A DNA stretch of 64,000 bases from Cenococcum geophilum 1.58. Taxonomy: Eukaryota; Ascomycota; Dothideomycetes; Gloniales; Gloniaceae. Within the stretch, counting starts at the first letter, position 1. Every line of letters begins with the position of its first letter. Positions 10,701 through 22,440 of the stretch are shown piece by piece. The notes beneath the pieces are model-generated. The model saw only the letters and a list, made by a program, of their open reading frames with translations, did not search any database and was not told the DNA's origin. The stretch lies in the NCBI GenBank assembly GCA_001692895.1, contig KV748217.1, positions 496,001 through 560,000 of the forward strand, read 5' to 3'. Made by a program: the position numbers and the translations under genes.

Positions 10701-12758
10701 AAGATAATTAAATTACGGGCTAAACAAGCTGTTAATAGCGCCCTATATTACCGCAACGGACCTAACACGACCTTAGTATACAACCTCCCGCTTAATTCTA
10801 AAGTCCTTATATGGCGTAAGAGCGGCAATTAGATAGGACCTTATTGTTTACTAGCCGTAGAAAACGAGACGTGCTGTGTATAGCTTCCTAGCGGGCCAAC
10901 TAGCTTTAGAAGCACGTCTATAAAACCCTACTTTCGGCCCAAAGACAACCATAACGTCAAGCCAGACGAACTGGAAGCACCCGTTAAACCAGACGAACCA
11001 AAAGCACCCACCAAACTAGATAAACTGGAAGCACCCCTACCTACCTTAGAAGTCCCCTAGAAACCTACTAAACCTACTAAACCTACTATAAAGCGTAGTC
11101 GAGGACGCCTCCGAAAGCACCCCGTAACCAAGAACCCTATAATAGAGAATTACCTAACTTCCGTAGGAATATCCGTAAGGCAATCTCCGCCTATAGATAT
11201 ATCAGTTCTAGCATAGGAAACTCCGTTTACGGACTTATGACGTAAAGAGATTAACGGACTACTTAAAAAGGGTGTCTTTGCGGTTATAACGGAGAGAGAC
11301 GTTCTATAAGGCGTCCGTATATTTAACTTACGCTTTATTAACAAAATTAAGCACCCTAGTACTAATAAAGCTTTTAAAAAATTAAGGCTTATTATATAAG
11401 CCTACAACAACTAAGGAAAGGACTTAGTTCTTACGTAATCGCCTATAATTCAACAAGTTAGTTAACGGATTATACTTATACTTACGCCTGGACTATAGCA
11501 AAGCAAACCCGTAGCTCTTTACCTATAGGACATCTTATAAGCCTATATGCAGTCTAATACCTACCTAAGTAGGAATATCTTTATACAACTACCCCGCGAG
11601 CTTAACCTATAACTAGGAACAATTTTACGGGTTATAAAACCTCTTTACGGAGTACCAGAAGCCGGAAACCATTGGTTTAAGATATACCACCAATATTATA
11701 TTAGTAAACTCAAAATGGAACAGTCGACCTATAACCCCTGCCTCCTATACACCCCATTAAACGGCCTTAGTATTATTAGACTCCAAACAGATAATACTTT
11801 CTTTTTAGCAGACTAGACTTTTATAAACGCCGAAGAGACCAAACTCTAAGAAGCCAAGTTCCTAGCAAAGCCGCGAGAGTAGTTAACTAAGTAAACCCCA
11901 ATTAAGTTTAACGGAGGCTTAATTACATAAAAGGGTAATTTAATCTAGCTAACTTAGGAACGCTAAGCTTAAAACCTAAAGCCTATTATAGCAAAGCCTA
12001 TAGACCTTACCAGTTCCTATAAAGAGACCTATAAGACCGTAAATACAAAGGACTAATACGCTGCACAGCGTGTAAGAGGCGCCTATATAGCTATAGTCTG
12101 CTAACCCAAATCTACCTACAACTTATTCTTTACGGCCCAGGCAGTAGATCCGCAAAAAGAAAATATTAAGTAGCTTAATAAGCGCATTTAATGGCAAATT
12201 GATAACGCGATAAGAGGACTTACTTTTATACTACTGGACCTAAACTCCCTTAGTATAATGGCATTTACGGACGCCTCCTTCGCTAATAATAGGGACCTGT
12301 TATCGTAAATCGGCTTCGTAATTATACTTACGGACTATAATTAGGACGTAAATATATTATACTAGTCTTTAATTAAGTGCAAATAAGTAACCCGCAGTGT
12401 ACTAGCTTCTGAACTATATGTACTAGCTTATAGCTTTAATATAGCAGCCGTAATCAAATTAACAATCTAGAAGATTCTATAACTGGAGTAGTTACCCCTA
12501 GTTTTATACACTAATTTAAAGTCCCTTTACAACTACCTAGTTAAACTAGGTACGATATAAGAGAAGAGGCTTATGGTCGACCTAATGTACTTACGCTAAA
12601 CCTATAAACGACGTAAGATTACGGAGGTTAAATGGATCAGTAGTAGAGATAACCTAGTAGACGCTATAACTAAGGCAAAGCCGTATTAAGCTCTTAAAAC
12701 CCTAATTAATATAAATAAGCTCAACCTAAAGGTTATAGAATGGGTAGAGCGAGACTAA
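7734..12758 (+). pseudogene. Copia 1 gag-pol relic
   Basis: About 1,675 codons riddled with TAA/TAG. The start codon is ATA where copia 2 keeps ATG (MADISKQVNK), so RIP removed it. A zinc knuckle near 9140-9170 reads CFVYSKKGY (ancestrally CFxCGKEGC). Integrase follows at about 10000-10550 with HLTKYYSYC, VYIDIIYINGSLVLYIIDEA and NAGKNFISKEF. RT is marked by KPLYGVPEAGNHWFKIYH and LQTDNTFF near 11640-11810, and RNase H by MVDLMYLR and ITEVKWISSRDNLVDAITKA near 12570-12690. The stop (12756-12758) follows VIEWVERD. It is non-functional; copies elsewhere could be its source. Confidence 0.9.
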
Positions 12759-13008
12759 CGGAGCATTTATAGTTCAGTTACGGCCCGTCGGAAGGCCGTA
12801 CGGTGCATTTACGGCCCGTTAAAAGGCCGTACAGTTTATTTTACGGACCGTAAGCAGGACTTACGGCCAGCTTGGAGCACCATTTAGAAGGCAACCCAGA
12901 AGGCACCTTAGGAGGGATTTCCTATATATTTTCTTTTATATTCTATGGTTTTATTAAAGCAACTACGGAGACTATATATAAGTGGTTTTATTTTTCAAGT
13001 ACCGCCAG

Positions 13009-13277
13009 TATATAATTACAGCACCTGTCGTACCAACCGCGTACCTACGCGTTTGGTACGCCAGGTACACATTTACGCGTTTGGCGCACTAACTACCTGT
13101 TTACGCATCTAGTGTACAAGCACTGACTAATTAGGGGGGAAGGACGCATTAGTATATAGACCACGTAGTCTGCTTTAATATAAGAGACAGTTACTACCAT
13201 CCTAAAGAGCATACGATACTATATGTATTTCGTGCCCCGGGATATAACTTACTTATACTATTAAGTTAGTACGAACA
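13009..13277 (+). repeat. 3' LTR of copia 1
   Basis: A 269-bp copy of the 5' LTR. The differences from it are nearly all C/T or G/A transitions, as RIP produces. Confidence 0.93.
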
Positions 13278-14551
13278 TTAATTAACCACCTAGATTTAAT
13301 AATTATTAGAGAATATATTAAGTAAGGAAATAAAAAGTCCTTTAAGAGCTTATACTTTATTATAGACTACGCGTATACTACTATATCCATTAAGCAAAGA
13401 ATCTAATATACGCTAACTCCCTACTAGATTCTAAAGATAATTATCTTTCTTAATTTAATAGAACTAATATTACTAGGCAGGGACATAATTTATTTATAGT
13501 TAGTATATTACGGGTACTAGGAAGCGTAAGCTAAAAGAGCTGTTTAGCTTTATTATATATTATTAGCTATTATAGATAAAAACAGACTATATAAGGAGTT
13601 TAGAAAGCCTAACTTAAAAATCTATATTCTACTCTCCTCTAATATTCTTACCTATAGCGCTAATATTCCTAATATTAACCATATTACGTAGTATTGTATA
13701 TATAAAGATAAGTTTACTAATATAATATAGCAACGACTTAGACGCGGTGCTTATAGTAGTAGTTAAATAGGTAAGGCGATATTTCTTATTAAGGATTAGT
13801 ATAAAGGTCTATATAAGGATATTACTAAGCTAGCTAAAAATTGTAGTTATACTAGTAGAGCCTTCCGATCTTAGCTAAGTTAACTTAGCTATAAATATTG
13901 TATTAAGTAATAGGTGCTATAAAAAGATAAGGCTATTAATTTTGCTAGTAAAATATCTTTAAGAGTGTCTATATATAGCAATACTAATTCTAATCTATTT
14001 GCATCTAATATAGGGCGGAAGCTTAGTCCGGGTAGAATATCCGTAGTTTTACCTATGGATATTCTACTAAAGAAGCTAGGATAGCGCCTAAAGACTAAAG
14101 CTAAGAAAAGAGTAGCTCTCTCTTATTATATATATGCTCTTATAAATAAGGAAAAGGGCTGCTTATAAAAGATTATATTATAGAACTATAAGGAATAGTC
14201 TCTGTCTACTAGTAGCTAGGGTTATTACTCTAACTATAATCCTACGTTATGGGCTTTTAAAGAGTTTAATATCTACAAGCTGTATATAAAGGGGATTCTA
14301 AGAAAGATTTAATAAAAGGCCTTTACTTTAAGTATAAAAAACTAGTTCTATAACTAGATAGAGAAGAAATATTAATGCGCTATTTAGAATCTAACCTTAA
14401 GCTACGTTATATCTAATATACAAATTACCACCTTTTATAGCCGCGCCTAGTATATAACCAGCCATAAAGCGCTTAAGAAAAACCTACTTAATTAGAAATG
14501 TGATTAGCTTAGTAATAATTTAAATAAGTTTATTACCTTTATTTAAGCGGA
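13278..14551 (+). pseudogene. RecQ-like helicase relic, 3' part
   Basis: Continuation of the frame broken at 7069. It encodes the second RecA-like domain: NILTYSANIPNINHITQYCI (ancestrally a GADIPN..VIQYG motif) followed by QQRLRRGAYSS, the place of the QxxGRxxR motif VI. A basic tail follows with LSYYIYALINKEKGC. It is cut again by a solo gypsy LTR at 14552 (TSD GCGGA). Assignment rests on motif order and spacing seen in translation. Confidence 0.75.
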
Positions 14552-14747
14552 TGTTACGGCACTGACCTAACGCATACTATTTTATACTATCTCGTACTAT
14601 CTTATACTATTTCCTACTATTAGCTAGCCCACCACTAGCGCCTTGGCGCCTGGCCCTACTATTTATATACGATACCCCTTTTTACCTTCTTCTCCTCTTT
14701 ATACTATAACGTAGTTATTTAGTCTACTTCATTGCAGTACCGTAACA
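14552..14747 (+). mobile_element. Solo LTR of the Ty3/gypsy family
   Basis: 196 bp beginning TGTTACGGCACTG and ending CAGTACCGTAACA, so the ends form an 8-bp perfect inverted repeat. It is flanked by the perfect TSD GCGGA (14547-14551 and 14748-14752). It is the reverse complement of the 196-bp LTRs of the element at 45570-52503. It arose by LTR-LTR recombination and is less mutated than those LTRs at its tips. Confidence 0.92.
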
Positions 14748-14752
14748 GCGGA

Positions 14753-15240
14753 GATAGAAAAGGTAAATTAGGTAGAGAGCTAGCTATTAGCGTTAGTAAG
14801 TAAATTAAAATATAGCGTAGAGCGGATATTACTATAGTCTAGGGTAGCGGAGAGGCGTATAGTATTAGTAGCCTAACGTCTATAAATATAAGTAGCCTAG
14901 CTACCTTAATTAATATCCGCCAAAAATCTATATATAGGGCTGCTAATATTATTACCTTTTTAGCCTATATCTAGTAGGAACGTATAGCAAGCTAGCTTAA
15001 AATCTAATTAGCAGAATACCTCTAGGCTAAGTATACTAATACCCTATAACAGATATTAGTCTTAATAATATAACGGTTAGGTCTAATTTTTAATATAGGG
15101 TAGATATCTAGGATCCTAAAGTTAGGCTAGGTATTAATAGCCCTAGGGCAATAATTAGCGTTAGTTGTTGTTAAGAATTAAGTATTAGTCTCTTAGATAT
15201 TTAGGTCTATACTATAATAATAGATATTAACTCCCTATAG
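14753..15240 (+). pseudogene. Possible C-terminal continuation of the RecQ-like gene
   Basis: After the solo LTR the plus strand stays protein-like (for example NQVESQLLALVSKLKYSVER and AERRIVLVAQRLQIQVAQL), suggesting a coiled-coil tail or a separate small gene. It runs into the 51-bp repeat field. Several stops fit RIP of Gln codons. I recognise no domain. Confidence 0.4.
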
Positions 15241-15905
15241 CTCCCGGATATCTAAGTCTATACTATATTATTAAAAACCAGTCTTTAGGGTAGACTAGGT
15301 ATTATAGCTTATAAGGTAGCTCCGTATCTTAACCCTTAAAATAATCCAGATATTAGAGCTTATAGCATAGTATTAGGTCTTAGCTCTTAGAGAAATCTGG
15401 ATATTAAAGCTTATAGCACAGTATTAAATCTAAATCCTTAGGGTAGTCTAAGTATTAAAGCTTCTAGTATAATACTAAGTCTTAATTTTTAGATAAGCCT
15501 AAGGTTTAATATTTGCAATATAGCACTAAATCTCTAATTATAAAAAATTCCAAAGTTTAAGATTTATAGCGTAGTACTAGTTCCTAGGTAGTAGGAAATC
15601 TAGAAATCTAGAAATTGTAATATAGTATTAGATCTTCGCTCCTGGGGAATCCTAAGGTTTAGGGTTTAAGTTATAATACTAAATTTCCGCTCCTAGGAAA
15701 CTCTAAGGCTTAGAATTTATAGGCTAATACTCAATCTCTACCCTCTAAACTAGGCGTAGTTTAGAATTTATATACTAATGATTAATCCCCGCCTTTTAAA
15801 TTAGGTATAGCTTAGAATTTATAGCCTAATATTTAATCTCCGCTCTCTAAACTAGGCGTAGCTTAGAATCTATAGCCTAGTGCTTAATATCCGCCCATAG
15901 TTTTA
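15240..15905 (+). repeat. 51-bp (17-aa) degenerate tandem repeats
   Basis: Successive units are spaced 51 bp, for example TATTAGAGCT at 15351 and TATTAAAGC at 15402. In translation they give 17-residue units of the type L-R-I-Y-S-L-V-L-N-L-R-S. More than ten units are visible, all RIP-mutated. A multiple-of-three period and conserved frame suggest it was a coding repeat domain, perhaps the tail of the preceding gene. Confidence 0.65.
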
Positions 15906-16285
15906 GATATAACGCAGCTTTAGTAGGTTAGTATTTAAAATTCCTTAGTATTTTACTTATTTGTTAACTTAACTAAGTTTAAAATAGAGCTCTAATTAAT
16001 ATCTAGGTATTAAGTGTCAATCTTTATATACGTATTTAAATAGTCTATTAAATTCTTATTTAAAGAGATACTAAGATTTATACTAAAAGCTCCCAAAACC
16101 CGTAGAATCTATATTATATTAGCTATTTAGTTTAAGTGTTTTATAATTCTCTTAACTAGATATTATCTATCCTTCTTAAACTACTATACTTTAAGCCTTT
16201 TAGCCAATATTAGATCTACTTTATAGTAAGAGAATTTTTTTATACACTTTAAAAGTAAGAAATCCGCTTACTAAGCAAACCTAAT
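15906..16285 (+). other. AT-rich spacer, interrupted at CTAAT
   Basis: RIP-mutated sequence with no recognised domain. It ends with CTAAT (16281-16285), the TSD of copia 2. The original chromosome therefore continued directly into 44618. Confidence 0.45.
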
Positions 16286-16556
16286 TATTTGTATCAACTT
16301 AATAATATAATTAAGTCATATCCCGGGGCACGAAATACGTATAGTATCGTATGCTCTTTGGGATAGTGGTAACTGTCAATTATATAAAGCAGACTACGTG
16401 GTCTATATACTAATACACCTCCCCCCTAATTAGTTAGTGCTTTATAAGTGCACCAGACGCGTAAGCAAGTGGTTAGTATACTAAACGCGTAAACGCGTAC
16501 CTAGTATACCAAACGCGTAAGCACGCAGTTGGTATAACAGGTACTATAATTATATA
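16286..16556 (-). repeat. 3' LTR of copia 2
   Basis: On the plus strand it begins TATTTGTATCAACTTAAT (ancestrally TGTTCGTACTAACTTAAT) and ends AATTATATA (ancestrally TGTATAATT on minus). 271 bp, mostly RIP-type differences from the copia 1 LTRs. Confidence 0.9.
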
Positions 16557-16780
16557 CTAGCAGTACTTAAAAAATGAAACCACCTATATACAGCCTCCGT
16601 AATTGTTTTAATAAAACTATAAAATATAAAGGAAAATATATAGGAAATCTCCCCTAAGGTGCCGTCTAGGCTGCCTTCTAAACGGTGCCCTAAGCTGGCC
16701 GTAAGTTCTGCTTATAGTCCGTAAAATAAACCGTACGGCCTTTTAACGGGCAGTAGACGAGCCATAAGTTAGATCTTAAG

Positions 16781-16860
16781 GGCCGCTAAGGCGCTAGTGC
16801 TAGGCGAGCTAATAGCGATTTTCCGTGCCCGGCATGGAAAATTGTAATTAGTTAATTTAA
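16781..16860. repeat. Shared palindromic module, copy in copia 2
   Basis: A run GGGCCGCTAAGGCGCTAGT, then GCGAGCTAATAGCG, then an imperfect palindrome TTTTCCGTGCC / GGCATGGAAAA (about 16818-16843), then TAATTAGTTA. Copia 1 lacks it at the matching place, so it is an insertion or acquired block of copia 2. Related copies are at 56537-56617 and, in two parts, at 45661-45700 and 45857-45911. Confidence 0.65.
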
Positions 16861-17024
16861 CCACCGCGGTAAAATATAGCAGAATCCGGCAGGTCACGTA
16901 AGTCCACTAAGTCCCACCGTAGCTTTCCACTATTTTCTACCTAATAGCTTATAGTCTGTAGAATAGGCCGTATAATAAACTATACGGCCTTCTAACGGGT
17001 CGTAAACGAACTATAAGTGCTCCG

Positions 17025-20000
17025 TTAGTCTCGTTCTACCTATTCTATAACTTTTAGGTTAAGCTTATTCGTATTAATTAGGGTTTTAAGGGCTTAATAC
17101 AGCTTTGCCTTAGTTATAGCGTCTACTAGGTTATTTCCTCTACTAATCCATTTAACCTCCGTAATTTTACGTTGTTCATAGGCCTAATATAAGCACATTA
17201 GGTCAATTATAAGCCTCTTCTCTTATATTGTACCTAGTTTAACTAGGCAGTTATAGAGGGACTTTAAATTAGTATATAAAACTAGGGGTAACTGCTCTAG
17301 TTATAGAATCTTCTAAACCGTCAATTTGATTACGGCTGCTATATTAAAGCTATAAGCTAGTGCATATAGTTTAAAGACTAGTACACTACGGGTTACTTAT
17401 TTACACTTAATTAAAGACTAGTATAGTATATTTACGTCCTAATTACGGTCCGTAAGTACAATTATAAAGCCAATTTGCGATAATAGGTCCCTATTATTGG
17501 CAAAGAAGGCGTCCGTAAATACTAGTAAGCTAAAGGAACTTAGGTCTAGTGGTGTGAAAGTAAGTCCCCTTACTGCATTGTTAATTTGCCACTAAATGCG
17601 CTTATTAAGCTGCTTAATATTTTCTTCTTATAGATCTACTGCCTAGGCTGCAAAGGATAAATCATAGGTAGATTTAGGTTGACAGACTGTAGCAATATAG
17701 GCGCCTCTTACACGCTGTGCAACGTATTAGTCCTTTATATTTATAGTCTTACAGGTCTCTCCGCGGGAGCTAGTAAGGTCTATAGGCTTTACTATAACAG
17801 GCTTTAGGTTTTAAGCTTAGCGTTCCTAAGTTAGCTTAATTAGGTTGCCCTTTTATATAATTAGGCCTCCATTAAACTTAATTAGAGTCTACTTAGTTAA
17901 CTACTCTCGCGGTTTTGCCAAGAACTTTACCTTTTATAATTTAGTTTCTTCAGCATCCGCAAAGGTTTAGTCTGCTAGGAAGAGGGTATTATTGGTTTAG
18001 AGTCCAATAATACCAAGGCCGTTTAATAGGGTGTATAAGAGGTAGGGGTTATAGGTTAACTATTCCATTTTAAGTTTACTAATATAATATTAGTAGTACG
18101 TCTTAAACTAATGGTTTCCGGCTTCTAGTACTCTGTAAAGAGGTTTTATAACCTATAAAATTGTTCCTAGTTATAGGTTAAGCTTATAGGGTAGTTATAT
18201 AAAGATGTCCCTACTTAGGTAGGTGTTAGACTATATATAGGCTTATAAGATATCTTGTAAGTAAAGGGCTATAGGTTTAATTTGCTATAATCTAGGCGTA
18301 AGTATAAGTATAATTCATTAACTGACCCGTTAAATTATAGGTAATTGCATAAGGACTAAGTCCTTTCCCTAGTCATTATAAGCTTATATAACAAGCCTTA
18401 ACTTTTTAAAGGCTTTATCAGTACTAGGGTGCTTAATTTCGTTAATAAAGTATAAGTTAAATATATAGACGCCTTACGGAACGTCTCTCTCCGTTATAAC
18501 TATAAAGACGCCCTTTTTAAGTAGTCCGTTAATCTCTTTGCGTTATAAGTCCGTAAAAGGGGTTTCCTATACTAGAACTGATATATCTGTAGGTGGAGAT
18601 TGCCTTACGGATATACTTATAGAGGTTAGGTAATTCTCTATTACGGGGTTCTTACGGGGGCGTCCTCGGCCACACTTTATAGTAGGTTTAGTAGGTTTAG
18701 TAGGTTTCTAGGGGACCTTTAGGGTAGGTAAGAGTGCTTCTAGTTTATTTAATTCGGCGGGCGTTTTTAGTTTACCTAATTTAGTAGGTGCTTCTAGTTT
18801 GTTTAGCTCGGTAGGTACTTCTAGTTTGTCTAGCTTAACGTTATAGGTGTTTTTAGATCAAAAATAGGGTTTTACGGACGTGCTTTTAAAGCTTGTCGGT
18901 CTGCTAGGGAGCTATACACAGTAGGTCTCGTCTTCTACGGCTAGTAGACGGTAAGGTCCAGTCTAATTACCGCTTTTACGCCACATAAGGACTTTAGAAT
19001 TAAGCGGGAGGTTATATACTAAGGTTATATTAGGTCCATTACGGTAGTATAGGGCGTTATTAATAGTTTATTTGGCCCGTAATTTAACTATTTCGGCTAT
19101 TGCCTTCCGTATTATAGCTGCTTAATCTATAACGGACGGGGTAGGAGGGTCCAGTTTACTCATCCTTGAGTAGGCTCCGTAGACTAAGAGGGTAGGTACC
19201 AGTCCGTTAGGGCCAGCGGTGTTATTAACGGCTTTTACGGCCATCTATAAAGCCAGTTCCTTTTAGATATTCTTATACTTGTCCGTAATAATCTAGTAAG
19301 CTCTCTATAAAGCTAGGTAAGCTCACTTAATAAGCCTAACGGACTAATACGCCTTAACTAGAACGGCTTTTATTAATATAGCTATAGCCATAGTATACTG
19401 CTGGAATTCCTTACTAATAAAGTTCCTACTAGTGTTATGGGTAATATACTTAGGAGGTCTAAGGTATGTGTTAATCTAGTAGGTCCATAAAATATCCCAA
19501 ATATATTTTATAGATATATTTTATAACTAACGAGCGGCTTAATAGTGGGTTGCCTTATTAATTATATATAATACTAGACTGCCGTTAATATACATAATGT
19601 CTACGTATACTAAGTGGTTGAAGTTAAGGTCCTTATAAAGGGTGAACTTAAATCTACCTAGGGAACGTCCGTATTTCTGGCAAAAAGAGCAGTATTTAAT
19701 TAGGTGGTCGATTGCCTTCCTATTAACGTTATTATGTCCAAAGCGTTTAAGGACTCTATATAGCTTTTCGGCTAATAGGTAGCTAAAGCGGCGGTGTAGG
19801 CAGTAGATCTTAGTACTGGTAAGGTAGCACGGGTTATAGTCAAAAGATTCCTAAATATAGGTCCGTAAAGTCTCTCCCTATATAAGGAATAGGTGTCTAA
19901 ATCGTTATATAATTAATAGGGTAATATTCTTGCTTCTTAGGGCAGTTGCGGGGCTAATTAGGGTATCCGTAACATTATTATAGTAAACCTATAGTCTGTC

Positions 20001-22016
20001 TATGTCCGTAAGGTAGAGTAGGAAAAAGGTGTCCGCTTTTACTATATGGAAGTTAACTAGGCCAATTGGAGTCTTAACTTTAATTAATCTAATTAATACA
20101 GTTAAGCCAATGCCAAATTAGACATTTACGGCCCCAGTTTACATAGTATCGATATCCGTATTATCCTTTGTAGTGGTCTTATATATAAGGTATTGTCTAT
20201 AACCTACAGTAGATTTCTTAGAGGTACCTATATTAATTATAACGCCATAAAATTCTTTAGGGGTATAGCGTTCTGTAGTAATATATACAAATAGGTCCTG
20301 TTCGCGGTCTATAACGTCCGTAATAGGTCTAACAGGTATACTTACGGGCTAGTTTTTAGGTATAATTAAGTATATAAAGGAGCGGTCGGCTAATACTGTC
20401 GTAATATTAAAGGCTTAGCTGTCTATAAAAGGTTTAAAAGTAGTTAAGAACGTCTCTAAGGTCTCCTATTCCTAAGTATTTAAGTTAAAGTTAATTATAA
20501 GGGCTTCCATTAACTCGTTAAGAGACTCTTCTACTTTCTCTCCTTTATAGTCTAAGATAAACTAGTTAATCCGTCTGTTAAATCTCTTCTTAGACTTATT
20601 GCGTTCTTCCTAGGTATACCTTATAGACTAACATCCTTCCTTACCACATATAAAGCACCTCTAATTGGTTTGTTTGCGGGGGTATACTTTTATATAGGGG
20701 TTACTATAAGGGTTACGGGTAGGACCTAGTCGATGCGGGTACTGCTAGCAGTAGCGGCGGTCTGTAAAGTAGGCATCTAAGTTAGTTTGCGGATTTTATA
20801 GGTCTGTAATAAAGGCTTAAATACTACCTAGCGGGTTTAAGGCTTTATACATTATAATAAAGGACCGTAAATTATTAATAAGGCCAGCTACGGTATCTGC
20901 AGGCTTATAGTAGGCGTATTTACAGGGTTCCATTTCCTAGTAAGCCGTAATAAGTTTATTATGCAGAAAGTCGTCTATTTAAAGCTTAATATTAAGACTG
21001 TGCTATAGGTGGCGGAGGTCTTTAATAAGGATTTGCAGGCACTCTATAGTCAATTTTTTAGTATTCTTGTCCATTACGGTCCATAACTTAATCGCATTCT
21101 ATTAGGTAAGGATATTACGCTTATATTCTAGTCCTTTAAAGTAGTTACGTATAGCTTTGTATAGCTTATTAAAGGGAACACCAAGGGGGTTACTCTTAAG
21201 GTTAGTGTAGTAGTGGTTAAGTGCTAGGCCGCGCAGCATGGTTAAGTATACTTAGCTAAACTCCTATTTAGGAATATCAGCCTTCTAACAAAGGTCCGTA
21301 AAGATAGTTAGTTTAAAGTTAAAGTTATTGTTTTCACCGCTATACTTAGATTTGTCGGTATAGAGCTTAGCTAGGTTAGCTAGCTCCTTGCCATAGGTCT
21401 TTACTTAGGTAGTTTATAGATTTATAACTTAAGTAACGGAAGTATTTTAGTCCGTATTTTAGTTTACAGGGGTATTATAGTCCGTAATTTGGGTTACGGG
21501 GGTATTACGGTCCGTAATTTGGGTACTAGGTATGCTTTAGCCCATAAGATTAATTCTAAAGCTACTTAGATTTATAGGACAAATTTAGTTAAGTGGGTTA
21601 GGTATAAGGCTAGCAATCCTATTAAGTTTAGAAGAAGTAAAGAGTTCTTTAATGGCTTTAACCTAGTCTAGAATTTCCTCTTTAGTCCATTCTGTTTGGT
21701 CCTTCTTATATATTATATTGTATAAAGACTATACAACAGTAACTCGTTTATCCCTTTTAACCTATACGCCCTAGTGACGTAAAAGGGTTCGTAGGTTACG
21801 GATAGTAGTAGGGTTACAGGCCTTAAAAATAGCTTCCGTAAAGTCCGCAAAGTCTTCCTAATATTGCTCCTATAGGTCGTCATTTATAAGCTTAAAATAT
21901 TTATATTCGAGAACTTTAAATTTAATATAGTTGTTAACATCGGTTATAGACATAAGGTCGACTCCCTACCTCCACTTTTCTTAACCTTTATTAACTTGCT
22001 TACTAATATCTGCCAT
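17025..22016 (-). pseudogene. Copia 2 gag-pol relic
   Basis: About 1,664 codons on the minus strand, starting MADISKQVNK at 22016 and stopping at 17025. Damage is lighter than in copia 1: the gag zinc knuckle CFICGKEGC is intact near 20640-20670, and long stop-free stretches remain. The order is gag, protease, integrase (HLIKYCSFC; VYVDIMYINGSLVLYI), RT (PLYRVLEAGNH; LQTNNTLF) and RNase H. The lighter damage suggests a later arrival or fewer RIP cycles than copia 1. Confidence 0.88.
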
Positions 22017-22270
22017 ACTATATGTATAGTATAGTACGTAGTAGGTAGAAGAGGTCTTGTAGTGGTCCGTAAAATCGGTTAACGGGTCCGTAGCGGTTCG
22101 TAGAAGGGTAAAGGTGTCCGTAAGGGGTCTTAATAAGTCCATAGTAGTTCGCAGAGGGGTAAAAGGTCTTCGTAACGGTCCGTAAAGGTAATTAACAAGT
22201 CTATAACGGTTCGTAGAAGGGTAAAAGGTCTCTATAAGGGGTCTAAAAAGACGTTAGAGGTATTAAAAGA
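22017..22270 (-). other. Copia 2 leader, proximal part
   Basis: On the minus strand this matches the leader of copia 1 (about 7560-7733), including the repeated GGTCCGTAA / TTCGTAGAAGGGTAAAA blocks. Homology fades at about 22260-22270, which is the left junction of the 20-kb block. Confidence 0.7.
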
Positions 22271-22440
22271 GGGTATAGCATCGGCAAAATATGGTACCCT
22301 ACCAATGGCCTCAATGGTTGGTGGTTGACGCAATTGGCGCGCAGTTGAGGGCATTTGGCAACTCGACCGACTAGCCTATGTCGTGTTTTTTTGACACGCA
22401 GCCTGCAACCACAATTGTATTTGGAGCCATCCACCTCTTT
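22271..22440. other. Short island without RIP damage
   Basis: Composition is suddenly balanced, with many CA and TG dinucleotides, between mutated copia leader and mutated DNA. It contains CCAATGG/TGGTTGG and GACGCAATTGGCGCGC-like blocks. A 63-codon minus frame over it has no protein features. It could be the left terminus of the inserted block or a short late insertion. Confidence 0.45.

Larger units (their letters stand above)
7070..13277 (+). mobile_element. Complete Ty1/copia element (copia 1)
   Basis: A 6.2-kb element bounded by two 269-bp LTRs (7070-7338 and 13009-13277) and a perfect 5-bp TSD, TTAAT (7065-7069 and 13278-13282). The left LTR begins TGTATAATTACAG and ends GAACA; the right copy begins TATATAATTACAG, a RIP-type G-to-A change. 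The internal order is gag, protease, integrase, RT, RNase H on the plus strand, the copia order. It interrupts a RecQ-like helicase relic. The same family supplies copia 2 (16286-44612) in opposite orientation. Confidence 0.95.

Noticed and set aside
22243-22434. 63-codon minus frame in the unmutated island
   Set aside because: It crosses the copia junction and has no protein features; it is open only because the island lacks RIP stops.
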